This document shows, piece after piece, positions 34,421 to 42,581 of a DNA stretch of 64,000 nucleotides. A model generated the notes under the pieces. It was given only the letters and a program-made list of their open reading frames with translations, searched no databases and was not told the DNA's origin. The DNA lies in the NCBI RefSeq assembly GCF_000308575.1, contig NZ_BAFZ01000089.1, positions 1 through 64,000 of the forward strand. The letters run 5' to 3'. The first letter of the stretch is position 1. The number at the start of each line of letters is the position of its first letter. Made by a program: the position numbers and the translations under genes. The stretch is from Nocardia exalbida NBRC 100660. GTDB lineage: Bacteria; Actinomycetota; Actinomycetes; Mycobacteriales; Mycobacteriaceae.

Positions 34421-34749
34421 CAGATCGAGAAGTCCATTTCTCCCGCGAGCTTCTCCAAGCTCTGCTTCTGTTCGACCTGCTGCTCATCGAAGCTGACCAC
34501 TGCCCTGTGCAGCGCGCTACCGATCTGTTCAGCAGCGGGAGCGGCTTCATTGAGACGGTCCTGAATGTACGCGGCAGCTCTACTGTAGTTTTCCCAGGCC
34601 AAAATGAAGAGTGGACCGAATTGCAGCGATGAGTACTTCAGGTCCTCGATCGATGCAGCCGCCTTGCGTAACCCGGGAGCCACATCGTTTATCCAAGCCT
34701 TCGATGCATTCTCCAGACGGTCCAACTCCGCCTTCATGCCATCAGCCAT
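34420..34749 (-). CDS. EspC-like small ESX protein
   Basis: A 109-residue helical protein resembling the EspC/ESX-diderm family by length and by helix-turn-helix pattern (KAELDRLENASKAW, then LAWENYSRAAAYIQDRL). No signal peptide. Its TGA/ATG overlaps on both sides make it a middle gene of a coupled four-gene operon. It may pair with the WXG-like protein for secretion. The family call is by eye. Confidence 0.6.
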   Translation of the reverse strand: MADGMKAELDRLENASKAWINDVAPGLRKAAASIEDLKYSSLQFGPLFILAWENYSRAAAYIQDRLNEAAPAAEQIGSALHRAVVSFDEQQVEQKQSLEKLAGEMDFSI

Positions 34750-35498
34750 CAGAACTCGTTCCTCAGCAATCGCTGTTCATGCCTGACGAGGCGAGCCGCC
34801 AATTCACGATCAGATTCTTGGTCCAAATAAATATCTCTGACCCATCTGGGCTTCTTAGCTCTGATCTGCTCACAGCATTCGACGATGTCCTGAGCAATGA
34901 AGTTCGAATCGATTGCTCCGGCCCAGTTCGGATCGATCTCAACGGAAACGAGCTCGGAGAGCGTCGCGGTTACCGTCAATGCGGGCTCATCATATTCATT
35001 GTATCCGGGACCGTAAACGGTAAAAGTTGGTTCTGAATACAGCCGATCATACAAGTCGCGATATTCTTCGTAAGTGCGCGCCTGCAACAGCATAGGTGTG
35101 ACATCACGCAGAGATGGGAGAGTCGACTCCGGTACAGTGCCGGAGTCGACATAACGCATCATCAATTCATAGCGTGCGTATTGATACGCATCCATGATGG
35201 ACCGACCGTATTGCGACGCGTCGAAGGCTTGTTTCCAACCGCGAGCGAGCGCGATTCTCGTAGGCAGGCGATCGCCACCTATCTCCACCTTCACCAAGGA
35301 AGACTTCTGCGGCGGCTGAAAAGAATTCCTATCGGCGGCATCACTTCTGTCCAGTAAACTCGGATCATCGCCATACGAGTAAAGATCCGAAACCATATAG
35401 TGTCCCTCTCCGACGCCCGGAACAGCGGTTGCAGACCACTGAAACGTCACCAAATCCTTTTCTACTGCCAACACCACCCATATCATGCACAGGCCCAC
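34749..35498 (-). CDS. Hypothetical protein, first gene of the ESX-like cassette
   Basis: A 249-residue protein I do not recognise with certainty. The C-terminal third (PALTVTATLSELVSVEID, followed by an AQDIVECCEQIRAKK helix) resembles the YbaB/EbfC-like proteins often encoded beside EspC- and WXG-type genes in Nocardia and mycobacteria. The N-terminal part is acidic and has no signal peptide. The start is uncertain: GTG at 35498 or ATG at 35486. Base composition is lower in G+C than in neighbouring operons, as for the three genes after it. Confidence 0.5.
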   Translation of the reverse strand: MGLCMIWVVLAVEKDLVTFQWSATAVPGVGEGHYMVSDLYSYGDDPSLLDRSDAADRNSFQPPQKSSLVKVEIGGDRLPTRIALARGWKQAFDASQYGRSIMDAYQYARYELMMRYVDSGTVPESTLPSLRDVTPMLLQARTYEEYRDLYDRLYSEPTFTVYGPGYNEYDEPALTVTATLSELVSVEIDPNWAGAIDSNFIAQDIVECCEQIRAKKPRWVRDIYLDQESDRELAARLVRHEQRLLRNEF

Positions 35499-35683
35499 GG
35501 CGTCACGTAATCCGACCTCACCCCCAGCAATTTATACCCCCACATGTGGCGATGGCTGCCATGTTCTCAGCCGTTGATCGTTCTGTCAACTGACTGTTGA
35601 CGCGAGGCTTGTGCTCGAAATATTTTTCGTCGGAACGTCACTGAGCCGATCCACCCCTGTCAGGGGACGCCAAAACACATCCA

Positions 35684-35715
35684 TCCATCACAGATGGCAT
35701 CCGGTTTGTGATGGA
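35684..35715 (-). terminator. Hairpin downstream of the methyltransferase gene
   Basis: TCCATCACA (35684-35692) pairs with TGTGATGGA (35707-35715) around a 14-base loop, 18 bases after the minus-strand stop at 35734. Confidence 0.55.
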
Positions 35716-35733
35716 CGCCCGGCCCGGCCGGAT

Positions 35734-36555
35734 TCACCCCTTCCGGCCGACAGCGCTCCAGCAGTTCACTTGCGAGTCAAGCCAGGATGGTGACTCGGCC
35801 TGGGGGCGCCATTGGTTGGAGACGACAATTCCCGGGTCCAGTAGTTCCAACCCGACGAAGAACCGGGCGAATTCGTCCCGCGTGCGGGTCTGGGCATAGA
35901 CCCCGCTCTGCCGGTACACGTTGAGCGCGTCGGTCATCATCTCGGGTTCGAGGTCGGCGGTAATGTGCGTGACCACCAGGAACGAACCCGGCGCGAGGGC
36001 GCCCATCAACGTCTCGACGATGCCGTAGGGGTCTTGTTCGTCGTCCAGGAAATGCAGCACGGCGACCAGGCTCAGCGCCACCGGACGCTTCAGGTCCAGG
36101 GTGTCGAGGAGTTCGGGGGCGGACAGGATCGCCGCGGCATCTTTCAGGTCGGCGTCGACGTAGGCGGTGCGACCCTCCGGCGTACCGGTGAGCAAGGCGC
36201 GGGCGTGGGTCAACACGATCGGGTCGTTGTCCACGTAGACCACCCGCGCTTCCGGCGTCGGCGCCTGCGCCACTTGGTGCAGGTTCGGCTCGGTGGGGAT
36301 GCCGGTGCCGATGTCGAGGAACTGGGTCACGCCCATCGCGGTGAGCGCGTTCACCGCACGGTGCATGAAGAGCCGGTTCTGCCGCGCCGCGACCCGGGTG
36401 GTGGGAAAGGCCGCGATCACCTTCTCGGCCGCGTCCCGATCCACCTGATAGTGGTCTTTGCCGCCCAGCACGTAGTCGTATATTCGCGCGCTGCTCGGCA
36501 CGCTCGCGTCGTGAATCGGACGGAGCGGCTTACCGTCGCCGCCGAGATCGGTCAT
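35734..36555 (-). CDS. SAM-dependent methyltransferase (actinobacterial DUF574 type)
   Basis: A 273-residue protein of the S-adenosylmethionine methyltransferase family that is abundant in actinobacteria. Typical marks are SARIYDYVLGGKDHYQVDRDAAE near the N-terminus, the SAM-binding QFLDIGTGIPTEPNLH, and VVYVDNDPIVLTHARALL. Substrate and pathway are unknown for the family. The ATG at 36555 has GGGAA upstream; two earlier in-frame starts exist (36567, 36570). It is apparently a single-gene unit between the ESX cassette and nrdE. Confidence 0.85.
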   Translation of the reverse strand: MTDLGGDGKPLRPIHDASVPSSARIYDYVLGGKDHYQVDRDAAEKVIAAFPTTRVAARQNRLFMHRAVNALTAMGVTQFLDIGTGIPTEPNLHQVAQAPTPEARVVYVDNDPIVLTHARALLTGTPEGRTAYVDADLKDAAAILSAPELLDTLDLKRPVALSLVAVLHFLDDEQDPYGIVETLMGALAPGSFLVVTHITADLEPEMMTDALNVYRQSGVYAQTRTRDEFARFFVGLELLDPGIVVSNQWRPQAESPSWLDSQVNCWSAVGRKG

Positions 36556-36670
36556 TGTCGTTCCCATCACTACCGGATCGCCTCTGCGCCAGCATATTCC
36601 AGGCGCGGGCTGGGCACCGCACCGCGACGGAAGCCCGGAGTGGGAACACCTCGGTGGCCGGAGAACGCGA

Positions 36671-36704
36671 AACAGGGTGGCCCCCAGTGGGAAGCCACCC
36701 TGTT
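36671..36704 (-). terminator. Hairpin after nrdE
   Basis: AACAGGGTGGC (36671-36681) pairs exactly with GCCACCCTGTT (36694-36704), 12-base loop, 11 bases after the minus-strand nrdE stop. It probably ends the nrdHIE transcript. Confidence 0.8.
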
Positions 36705-36714
36705 CGCTACGGGA

Positions 36715-39700
36715 TCACAGCATGCAGGAGACGCAACCCTCGACTTCGGTTCCCTCGAGTGCCATCTGGCGCAGCCGGATGTAGTAGAGGGTCTTGATGC
36801 CCTTGCGCCAGGCGTAGATCTGGGCGCGGTTGAGATCGCGGGTGGTGGCGGAGTCCTTGAAGAACAGCGTCAGCGACAGGCCCTGGTCCACGTGCTGGGT
36901 GGCCGCGGCGTAGGTGTCGATGATCTTCTCGTAGCCGATCTCGTAGGCGTCCTCGTAGTACTCGAGGTTGTCGTTGGTCATGTAAGGCGCCGGGTAGTAG
37001 ACGCGCCCGATCTTGCCTTCCTTGCGGATCTCGATCTTCGACGCCACCGGGTGGATGGAGCTGGTGGAGTGGTTGATGTAGGAGATCGACCCGGTCGGCG
37101 GGACCGCCTGCAGGTTCTGGTTGTAGATGCCGTGCTCCATGACCGAGGCCTTCAGCTCACGCCAGTCGTCCTGGGTCGGGATGTGCACGCCCGCGTCGGC
37201 GAACAACTGCCGGACGCGATCGGTCTTCGGCTCCCACACCTGATCGGTGTACTTGTCGAAGTACTCGCCGCTGGCGTACTTCGATTCGGGGAAGCCGCCG
37301 AAGTACGAGCCGCGCTCGATCGCGATCCGGTTCGACGCCCGGATCGCGTGGTAGACCACGGTGTAGAAGTAGATGTTGGTGAAGTCGATGCCCTCTTCGG
37401 ACCCGTAGTGGATGTGTTCGCGCGCCAGGTAGCCGTGCAGGTTCATCTGCCCGAGGCCGATGGCGTGCGAGGAGTTGTTGCCCTGCTCGATGGACGGCAC
37501 CGAGTAGATGTGGGTCTGGTCCGACACGGCGGTCAGCGCCCGGATGGACACCTCGATGGTCTGCGCGAAGTCGGGCGAGTCCATCGTCTTGGCGATGTTC
37601 AGCGAGCCGAGGTTGCAGGAGATGTCCTTGCCGATCTTGGCGTAGGACAGGTCGTCGTTGAACTCCGACGGCGTGGAGACCTGCAAGATCTCCGAGCACA
37701 GATTGGAGTGGGTGATCTTGCCCGCGATCGGGTTGGCCCGGTTCACCGTGTCCTCGAACATGATGTACGGGTAGCCCGACTCGAACTGCAGCTCGGCGAT
37801 GGTCTGGAAGAACTCGCGCGCCTTGATCTTCGACTTGCGGATGCGCTTGTCGTCGACCATCTCGTGGTACTTCTCGGTGACGTCGATGTCGGCGAACGGC
37901 TTGCCGTAGATGCGCTCCACGTCATAGGGCGAGAACAGGTACATGTCCTCGTTCTTCTTGGCCAGCTCGAAGGTGATGTCCGGGATGACCACGCCGAGCG
38001 AGAGCGTCTTGATGCGGATCTTCTCGTCCGCGTTCTCCCGCTTGGTGTCCAGGAACCGGTAGATGTCCGGGTGATGGGCGTGCAGGTAGACCGCGCCCGC
38101 GCCCTGGCGCGCGCCGAGCTGGTTGGCGTAGGAGAACGAGTCCTCGAGCAGCTTCATGATCGGGATGACGCCCGAACTCTGGTTCTCGATCTTCTTGATC
38201 GGCGCGCCGTGCTCGCGAATGTTGCTCAGCAGCAGCGCGACACCGCCGCCGCGCTTGGACAGCTGCAGCGCGGAGTTGATGGAGCGCCCGATGGACTCCA
38301 TGTTGTCCTCTATGCGAAGGAGGAAGCAATTGTGGACGACCGTACCGCGGATCGAGTAGGTGTGGGTGTCCTCGACGTGGAGGTTGTACACCTTCTCCGG
38401 GGTCTCGGTGGTGCGCTCGACAGCGCGCACACCGTATACCTGCCGGCCGTGCACGACCTGATACGTCGCACGCTTTGTGCCCTTGCGGCCGACGTAGTTG
38501 TACAGGTTCTTGCCGATGTCGAAGATGAAGTCCTCGTTGTTTCCCGGCAGGCCGGGCACGAAAACCTGGCCGGTCACATTGCCCGCTCGGTTGACGTAGC
38601 TACGGACGACCGACACGATGCCGAGGCGGCGCAGGATCAGCTGCACCTGGTCGATGAGCTCGGGGTTGACCAGGTCGAGCATCATGCCGCCCGAGGTGCT
38701 GCAACCATCGCCGCGGAACAGCCCGGCCAGCAGGCCGCGTTGGAAGTCCTCGTCGGCGGTGAGCACATCACCGTCCAATCGTTTGTTACCATAGCCGGTC
38801 CCGGCCAATGACAACAGCAATGATGCGACGACCTTGCTGTTGCACACCATCCGCGTGGAGTGATCGGAGTGGTTGGTGTGCAAGGACAGGTCGACCCCGA
38901 ATACCTGCTTGAATGCCATGCCGAGTTCGACGTGGTAGTCGACCTCATGCGCGCCGAGGGTGAAATGTACACCGTTGGGCACGCTCACGTCGGTAGACCG
39001 CTTGGACACGTGACCTTCGGCCACATACCAGCCGAGGATCAGGCCGAGCTCGTAGGACTCCTCGACGAAGCGGTTGACTGCGACGAAACGCTGGTTATGG
39101 CGCTGCTTGTTGCGGTGCTTCGCGTCGGTGTTCACCTTCTGGATCAGCCCGTCGACCTCTTCGTACACACCTTCGCCGACGTGATCCATAAGGTCGAATA
39201 CACGCCGGTCCCGCTGTCCCAGCGGCGCGGTCGTCACGATGTAGTCGGTCGGCTGCACGTCCCGCGCGGCCAGCCACACGAAACCGTTGAACGGGTCGGC
39301 GCCGTCCGCGTCGATGAGCGTGTCGACCTCACGGATGGTCCACACCAGGATCGGATGCTCGGGAGTGCACCGGATCGGCTCCTTGTGGCCGAAGTGCGAA
39401 ATCGCGACCAGCGCTTGATCGTTGGGATTCTCGATCAACGCTTCGACCGCACGATAGGAACCGTCGTGGGACAAGACCCGGTCGCCCGGCTGCAGCGTCT
39501 CGATGGCGCGGGGACCGTCGATCGTGTCCACCGGCGTACCCGCAGGGAAACACGACACCGGCTCGCCGCGCTGCTTCTTGCCCGAGTTCAGGAAGGTCGG
39601 GGTGGCGGGCTGGAAACGGCCGTCGATGATCTCGTCGACCAGCCGGCCCGCCAGCGCCTCGTCACCGGCGGCGAGGGTGAGCGCGACCATGCACACCCGG

Positions 39701-40128
39701 TCCTCGAACCGCTCCAGGTAGCGCTTGCCGTCGAAGGTCTTCAGCGTGTACGAGGTGTAGTACTTGAAGGCGCCGAGGAAGGTGGGGAACCGGAACTTCT
39801 TGGCGTACGCCTGTTTGAACAGATTCTTGATGAACGGGCGGCTGTACTGCTCCAGCACCTCCGCCTCGTAGTAGTTCTCGTCGATCAGGTAGTCCAGCTT
39901 CTCGTCCAGATTGTGGAAGAAGACGGTGTTCTGATTGACGTGCTGCAAGAAGTACTGGTGGGCGGCCTCACGGTCCTTGTCGAACTGGATCTCCCCGTTC
40001 GGGCCGTACAGGTTCAGCATCGCGTTGAGGGCGTGGTAGTCGAGGACCTCGCCCGCGTCGCCGCCACGGACCGGGGGCTGCTCTAAGCGAGCTGTTTTTC
40101 CGGCCGGTGCTGTCGTTGCTGTTGCCAA
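36715..40128 (-). CDS. nrdE: Class Ib ribonucleotide reductase alpha subunit with intein
   Basis: The 1137-codon frame encodes the catalytic subunit of NrdEF plus an intein (residues 193-600). Splicing would leave 729 residues, the usual NrdE size. Extein motifs include GEPVSC/FLLRIEDNMESI (active-site Cys), KDISCNLGSLNIAKTM, NLHGYLAREHIHYG, and PTGSISYINHSTSSIHP. The C-terminal GCVSCML Cys pair is re-reduced by NrdH. The start appears to be TTG, overlapping the end of nrdI by 46 bases, with only a weak AGAGGGA upstream. It is third in nrdHIE. A functional enzyme requires intein splicing, because the insertion splits the active-site Cys motif. Confidence 0.96.
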   Translation of the reverse strand: MATATTAPAGKTARLEQPPVRGGDAGEVLDYHALNAMLNLYGPNGEIQFDKDREAAHQYFLQHVNQNTVFFHNLDEKLDYLIDENYYEAEVLEQYSRPFIKNLFKQAYAKKFRFPTFLGAFKYYTSYTLKTFDGKRYLERFEDRVCMVALTLAAGDEALAGRLVDEIIDGRFQPATPTFLNSGKKQRGEPVSCFPAGTPVDTIDGPRAIETLQPGDRVLSHDGSYRAVEALIENPNDQALVAISHFGHKEPIRCTPEHPILVWTIREVDTLIDADGADPFNGFVWLAARDVQPTDYIVTTAPLGQRDRRVFDLMDHVGEGVYEEVDGLIQKVNTDAKHRNKQRHNQRFVAVNRFVEESYELGLILGWYVAEGHVSKRSTDVSVPNGVHFTLGAHEVDYHVELGMAFKQVFGVDLSLHTNHSDHSTRMVCNSKVVASLLLSLAGTGYGNKRLDGDVLTADEDFQRGLLAGLFRGDGCSTSGGMMLDLVNPELIDQVQLILRRLGIVSVVRSYVNRAGNVTGQVFVPGLPGNNEDFIFDIGKNLYNYVGRKGTKRATYQVVHGRQVYGVRAVERTTETPEKVYNLHVEDTHTYSIRGTVVHNCFLLRIEDNMESIGRSINSALQLSKRGGGVALLLSNIREHGAPIKKIENQSSGVIPIMKLLEDSFSYANQLGARQGAGAVYLHAHHPDIYRFLDTKRENADEKIRIKTLSLGVVIPDITFELAKKNEDMYLFSPYDVERIYGKPFADIDVTEKYHEMVDDKRIRKSKIKAREFFQTIAELQFESGYPYIMFEDTVNRANPIAGKITHSNLCSEILQVSTPSEFNDDLSYAKIGKDISCNLGSLNIAKTMDSPDFAQTIEVSIRALTAVSDQTHIYSVPSIEQGNNSSHAIGLGQMNLHGYLAREHIHYGSEEGIDFTNIYFYTVVYHAIRASNRIAIERGSYFGGFPESKYASGEYFDKYTDQVWEPKTDRVRQLFADAGVHIPTQDDWRELKASVMEHGIYNQNLQAVPPTGSISYINHSTSSIHPVASKIEIRKEGKIGRVYYPAPYMTNDNLEYYEDAYEIGYEKIIDTYAAATQHVDQGLSLTLFFKDSATTRDLNRAQIYAWRKGIKTLYYIRLRQMALEGTEVEGCVSCML
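38329..39552 (-). other. Intein with LAGLIDADG homing endonuclease, inserted in NrdE
   Basis: A 408-residue intein. It begins at Cys193 (SCFPAGTPVDTIDG, block A), has block B RCTPEHPILVW with the T-x-x-H motif, and ends VYNLHVEDTHTYSIRGTVVHN (blocks F and G). Extein +1 is Cys (CFLLR). The middle carries two dodecapeptide-like endonuclease motifs, LGLILGWYVAEGHVS and RGLLAGLFRGDGCS, each with the acidic catalytic position kept. All splicing residues look intact (Cys1, block B His, His-Asn, Cys+1), so both splicing and homing may be active. RIR1 inteins are known in Nocardia. Confidence 0.93.
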
Positions 40129-40544
40129 AACAATCCCAATCCCTCTCGGACGCGTTCGACGTCCTCAGCGGTTCCCATGAGTTCGAAGCGATACAGGTAC
40201 GGCACGCCGCACTTGCGCGCGATCAGTTCGCCCGCATAGCAGAAGGTGTCGCCGAAGTTCGTGTTGCCCGCCGCGATGACGCCACGCAGCAGCGCCCGGT
40301 TGTGCGGATCGTTGAGGAACTTCGCGACCTGCCGCGGCACGAAATCCTTGTCGGAACGATCGCCCCCCAGCACGTGCCGACCGCCCCCATAGGTGGGGAC
40401 GATCAGCACGTACGGTTCGTCTACGCGCAGCGAGTCGGCGGTGTGCAGTGGTATGCGAGTCGCCGGGAGCCCCAGCTTCTCGACGAAACGATGCGTGTTC
40501 TCCGAAGCGCTGGAGAAGTAGACCAGCGCCGTCGTCTCCGGCAT
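40083..40544 (-). CDS. nrdI: Ribonucleotide reductase stimulatory flavodoxin NrdI
   Basis: A 153-residue flavodoxin-like protein that supplies oxidant for assembling the Mn-tyrosyl radical cofactor in NrdF. N-terminal ALVYFSSASENTHRFVEKL is the FMN phosphate loop; LIVPTYGGG, AAGNTNFGDTFCYAG and the C-terminal half follow the family. The ATG at 40544 has AGGAAGG upstream; the frame extends further but the extra sequence has no NrdI match. It is the middle gene of nrdHIE and overlaps nrdE by 46 bases. Confidence 0.95.
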   Translation of the reverse strand: MPETTALVYFSSASENTHRFVEKLGLPATRIPLHTADSLRVDEPYVLIVPTYGGGRHVLGGDRSDKDFVPRQVAKFLNDPHNRALLRGVIAAGNTNFGDTFCYAGELIARKCGVPYLYRFELMGTAEDVERVREGLGLFWQQQRQHRPEKQLA

Positions 40545-40614
40545 GGTCGCCTTCCTCTTCTCGGGAGTGCCGCGGCGGACCGCCCGGCACTCGCACCTCG
40601 GATGCGGTGGAGGG

Positions 40615-40848
40615 TCAGGCCGCCACGGTCGCGAGCGACTTGATGCGGTCGGGCCGGAAACCCGACCAGTGATCGTCTCCGGCCACCACGACCGGCGCCT
40701 GCAGGTACCCCAGGGCCATGACGTAGTCACGCGCCTCGTCGTTCTCCGAGATGTCGATGACCTCGTAGTCCACCCCGGCCTTGTCGAGGGCCTTGTAGGT
40801 GGCGTTGCACTGGACGCAAGCGGGCTTGGTGTACACGGTGACGGTCAT
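40615..40848 (-). CDS. nrdH: Glutaredoxin-like protein NrdH
   Basis: A 77-residue redoxin that is the electron donor for NrdEF. The redox motif is CVQC (VYTKPACVQCNATYKALDKAG), and the WSGFRPD segment with the Gly-Phe-Arg-Pro near the C-terminus is typical of NrdH. The ATG at 40848 gives the usual 75-80 residues, with AGGGA just upstream. It is first in the nrdHIE operon, behind two NrdR boxes. Confidence 0.96.
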   Translation of the reverse strand: MTVTVYTKPACVQCNATYKALDKAGVDYEVIDISENDEARDYVMALGYLQAPVVVAGDDHWSGFRPDRIKSLATVAA

Positions 40849-41013
40849 TGATGTCCCTCTCTCCTTGTGCCTGATCCACAGCCTGAGATCCGTTGCAATA
40901 CACGATCGACGTATGCTGCGCAAACTTCTGGAGCCGGACTCGAATCCCCTGATCAGCCACTCGTGACCGACTCCTACCGGGTGGGGCCTCTCACCGTCTT
41001 CCAGTAGCGAAGA

Positions 41014-41027
41014 CACTACACCTAGTG
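41014..41027 (-). promoter_or_regulatory. NrdR box 1 upstream of nrdH
   Basis: CACTA-CACC-TAGTG fits CACWA-N4-TWGTG exactly, about 165 bp upstream of the nrdH start. The second box begins 32 bp further out. Confidence 0.85.
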
Positions 41028-41045
41028 GCCGACAGATTCCTACAA

Positions 41046-41059
41046 CACGACATGTAGCG
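41046..41059 (-). promoter_or_regulatory. NrdR box 2 upstream of nrdH
   Basis: CACGA-CATG-TAGCG keeps the core CAC-A...T-G-G positions of an NrdR box with two deviations. Its 32-bp offset from box 1 equals that of the nrdF pair. The rest of this roughly 390-bp upstream region shows no gene. Confidence 0.7.
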
Positions 41060-41239
41060 AGTCACATTGATGAAATTCCATCGAGAGAAGTACCAGGACG
41101 CTCGATTCACCCCCGGATCAAACAGTGGCGCAGATCACTGTTCGACACGTCAGCATACTTTCAGCAAACTCACCGGCAAACGAAGAGGGCCACCGCTGCG
41201 CCCGCAGCGATGACCCTCGTCGAAGACCGGAGATGGAGC

Positions 41240-41809
41240 TTACACCGACGCGAATTCGCCCCGCGTGGCCTCGACCAGTTCGCGCACGGTGCCGGCCAGC
41301 TGGGTGAACGCCTCGGCGTCGTCGCGCGGATGCGTAGCGCCGAAACGCTCGCCGATGACACCGAAGTGCAGGTGCGCGGACTCGACCACTCGCGCGCCCG
41401 CCACGCCGAGCGCCTTGACGGCGTCGCCGTGCGCCCACTGCGCCGCGTTCGGGCTGATCGACGCACTCACCACAGCGGTGGGCTTGCCCTTGATGGCGCC
41501 GGCGCCGTACGGGCGAGAGGCCCAGTCGATCGCGTTCTTCAGCACCGCCGACAGCGTGCCGTTGTACTCCGGCGTGACCACCAGCAGGCCGTCGGCCTCG
41601 GCGACCGCGTCGCGCAGCGCCTGTGCCGCCGCCGGAACCGAGCCGGGGACGTCGATGTCCTCGTTGTAGAACGGGATGTCGGCGAGTCCGTCGTAGAGGG
41701 TGACCTCGACGCCCTCGGGCGCGGTGTTGGCCGCAGCCTCGGCCAGCCGCCGATTGACCGAGGCGGCGCGCAGGCTGCCGACGAGTGCGAGAATGCGGGT
41801 CTGGCTCAT
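41240..41809 (-). CDS. NADPH-dependent FMN reductase family protein
   Basis: A 189-residue flavodoxin-fold reductase. The N-terminal ILALVGSLRAASVNRRLAEA is the FMN-phosphate loop; VVTPEYNGTLSAVLKNAIDWASRP is the family signature. It may reduce FMN or quinones in the cytoplasm, possibly for flavin-dependent monooxygenases or azo/quinone detoxification. The ATG at 41809 follows CAGGAG at six bases. It is divergent from a TetR gene with a palindromic operator between them, so it is the probable target of that regulator. Confidence 0.9.
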   Translation of the reverse strand: MSQTRILALVGSLRAASVNRRLAEAAANTAPEGVEVTLYDGLADIPFYNEDIDVPGSVPAAAQALRDAVAEADGLLVVTPEYNGTLSAVLKNAIDWASRPYGAGAIKGKPTAVVSASISPNAAQWAHGDAVKALGVAGARVVESAHLHFGVIGERFGATHPRDDAEAFTQLAGTVRELVEATRGEFASV

Positions 41810-41861
41810 GAACACTCCTGGTGTACTGAATTAGATGGTGTCCGTACGTTCACCACACACT

Positions 41862-41882
41862 AACCGGACCATGGTCCGATTA
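41862..41882. promoter_or_regulatory. Palindromic operator between FMN reductase and TetR
   Basis: A 14-bp perfect palindrome CGGACCATGGTCCG (41865-41878) is extended by three further base pairs on each side after one mismatch. It lies 18 bases before the TetR start and 53 bp from the reductase start. It is the best candidate operator for autoregulation. Confidence 0.75.
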
Positions 41883-41899
41883 CTTCCCGCGGAGCCTGC

Positions 41900-42559
41900 G
41901 TGAGCGCTGTGAACTACCCCACACCCCACTCGACCTCCGATGGCTCCCGTCGACTGCTCGACGTCGGTGCCCCGCTGCCCGGCACCTCGGAGCCCGCCGA
42001 GCGCGCCGACGCCGCGCGCAATCGCCGGCTGCTGCTGGACGCGGCGCAACAGCTGGTGCGTGAGCACGGCGTGGACAGTCTCACCATGGACGCGCTGGCG
42101 AAACGCGCCGGGGTCGGCAAGGGCACGGTGTTCCGCCGGTTCGGCAGCAGATCCGGCCTGATGCTCGCCCTGCTGGACCACTCCGAGCAGAAGTACCAGG
42201 AGTCGTTCATCTTCGGCCCGCCGCCGCTCGGCCCGGGCGCGCCTCCGGTGGAACGACTGGTCGCCTTCGGGCGGGCCAGGCTCCTCGACATCGAAGTGGA
42301 AGGCGAACTGCACCGCGCGGCCGAACTCGGCGAGGCGGGTGACCGGTATTCCGGTGCGCCCTACGGATTGCTGCGCGCTCACGTCGCGATGCTGTTGCGG
42401 CAGGCCGACGTGCCCGGGGATGTCCCGCTCGTCGCCGACTGGCTGCTGGCGATGCTGGGCGCCGCGCTGGTCATGCACCAGATGCACGTGCTCGGCTATA
42501 CCCGCGAGCAGATCGGCGACAACTGGGAGGACGTCGTCCGGCGCGTTGTCACCCGCTGA
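41900..42559 (+). CDS. TetR family transcriptional regulator
   Basis: A 219-residue regulator. The helix-turn-helix is at about residues 40-90 (RNRRLLLDAAQQLVREHG, then MDALAKRAGVGKGTVFRRFGSRSGL). The C-terminal two thirds form the variable ligand-binding domain. A Pro-rich N-terminal tail of about 35 residues precedes the DNA-binding part, so the true start may be internal. It probably represses itself and the divergent FMN reductase through the palindrome at 41862-41882. Confidence 0.9.
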   Translation: MSAVNYPTPHSTSDGSRRLLDVGAPLPGTSEPAERADAARNRRLLLDAAQQLVREHGVDSLTMDALAKRAGVGKGTVFRRFGSRSGLMLALLDHSEQKYQESFIFGPPPLGPGAPPVERLVAFGRARLLDIEVEGELHRAAELGEAGDRYSGAPYGLLRAHVAMLLRQADVPGDVPLVADWLLAMLGAALVMHQMHVLGYTREQIGDNWEDVVRRVVTR

Positions 42560-42581
42560 ATCGCCAGTACACTCGGGCGCC

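Noticed and set aside
36715..40128. NrdE as two genes or a gene disrupted by foreign DNA
   Set aside because: The frame is continuous and the inserted part has intact intein splicing blocks and exact junctions.
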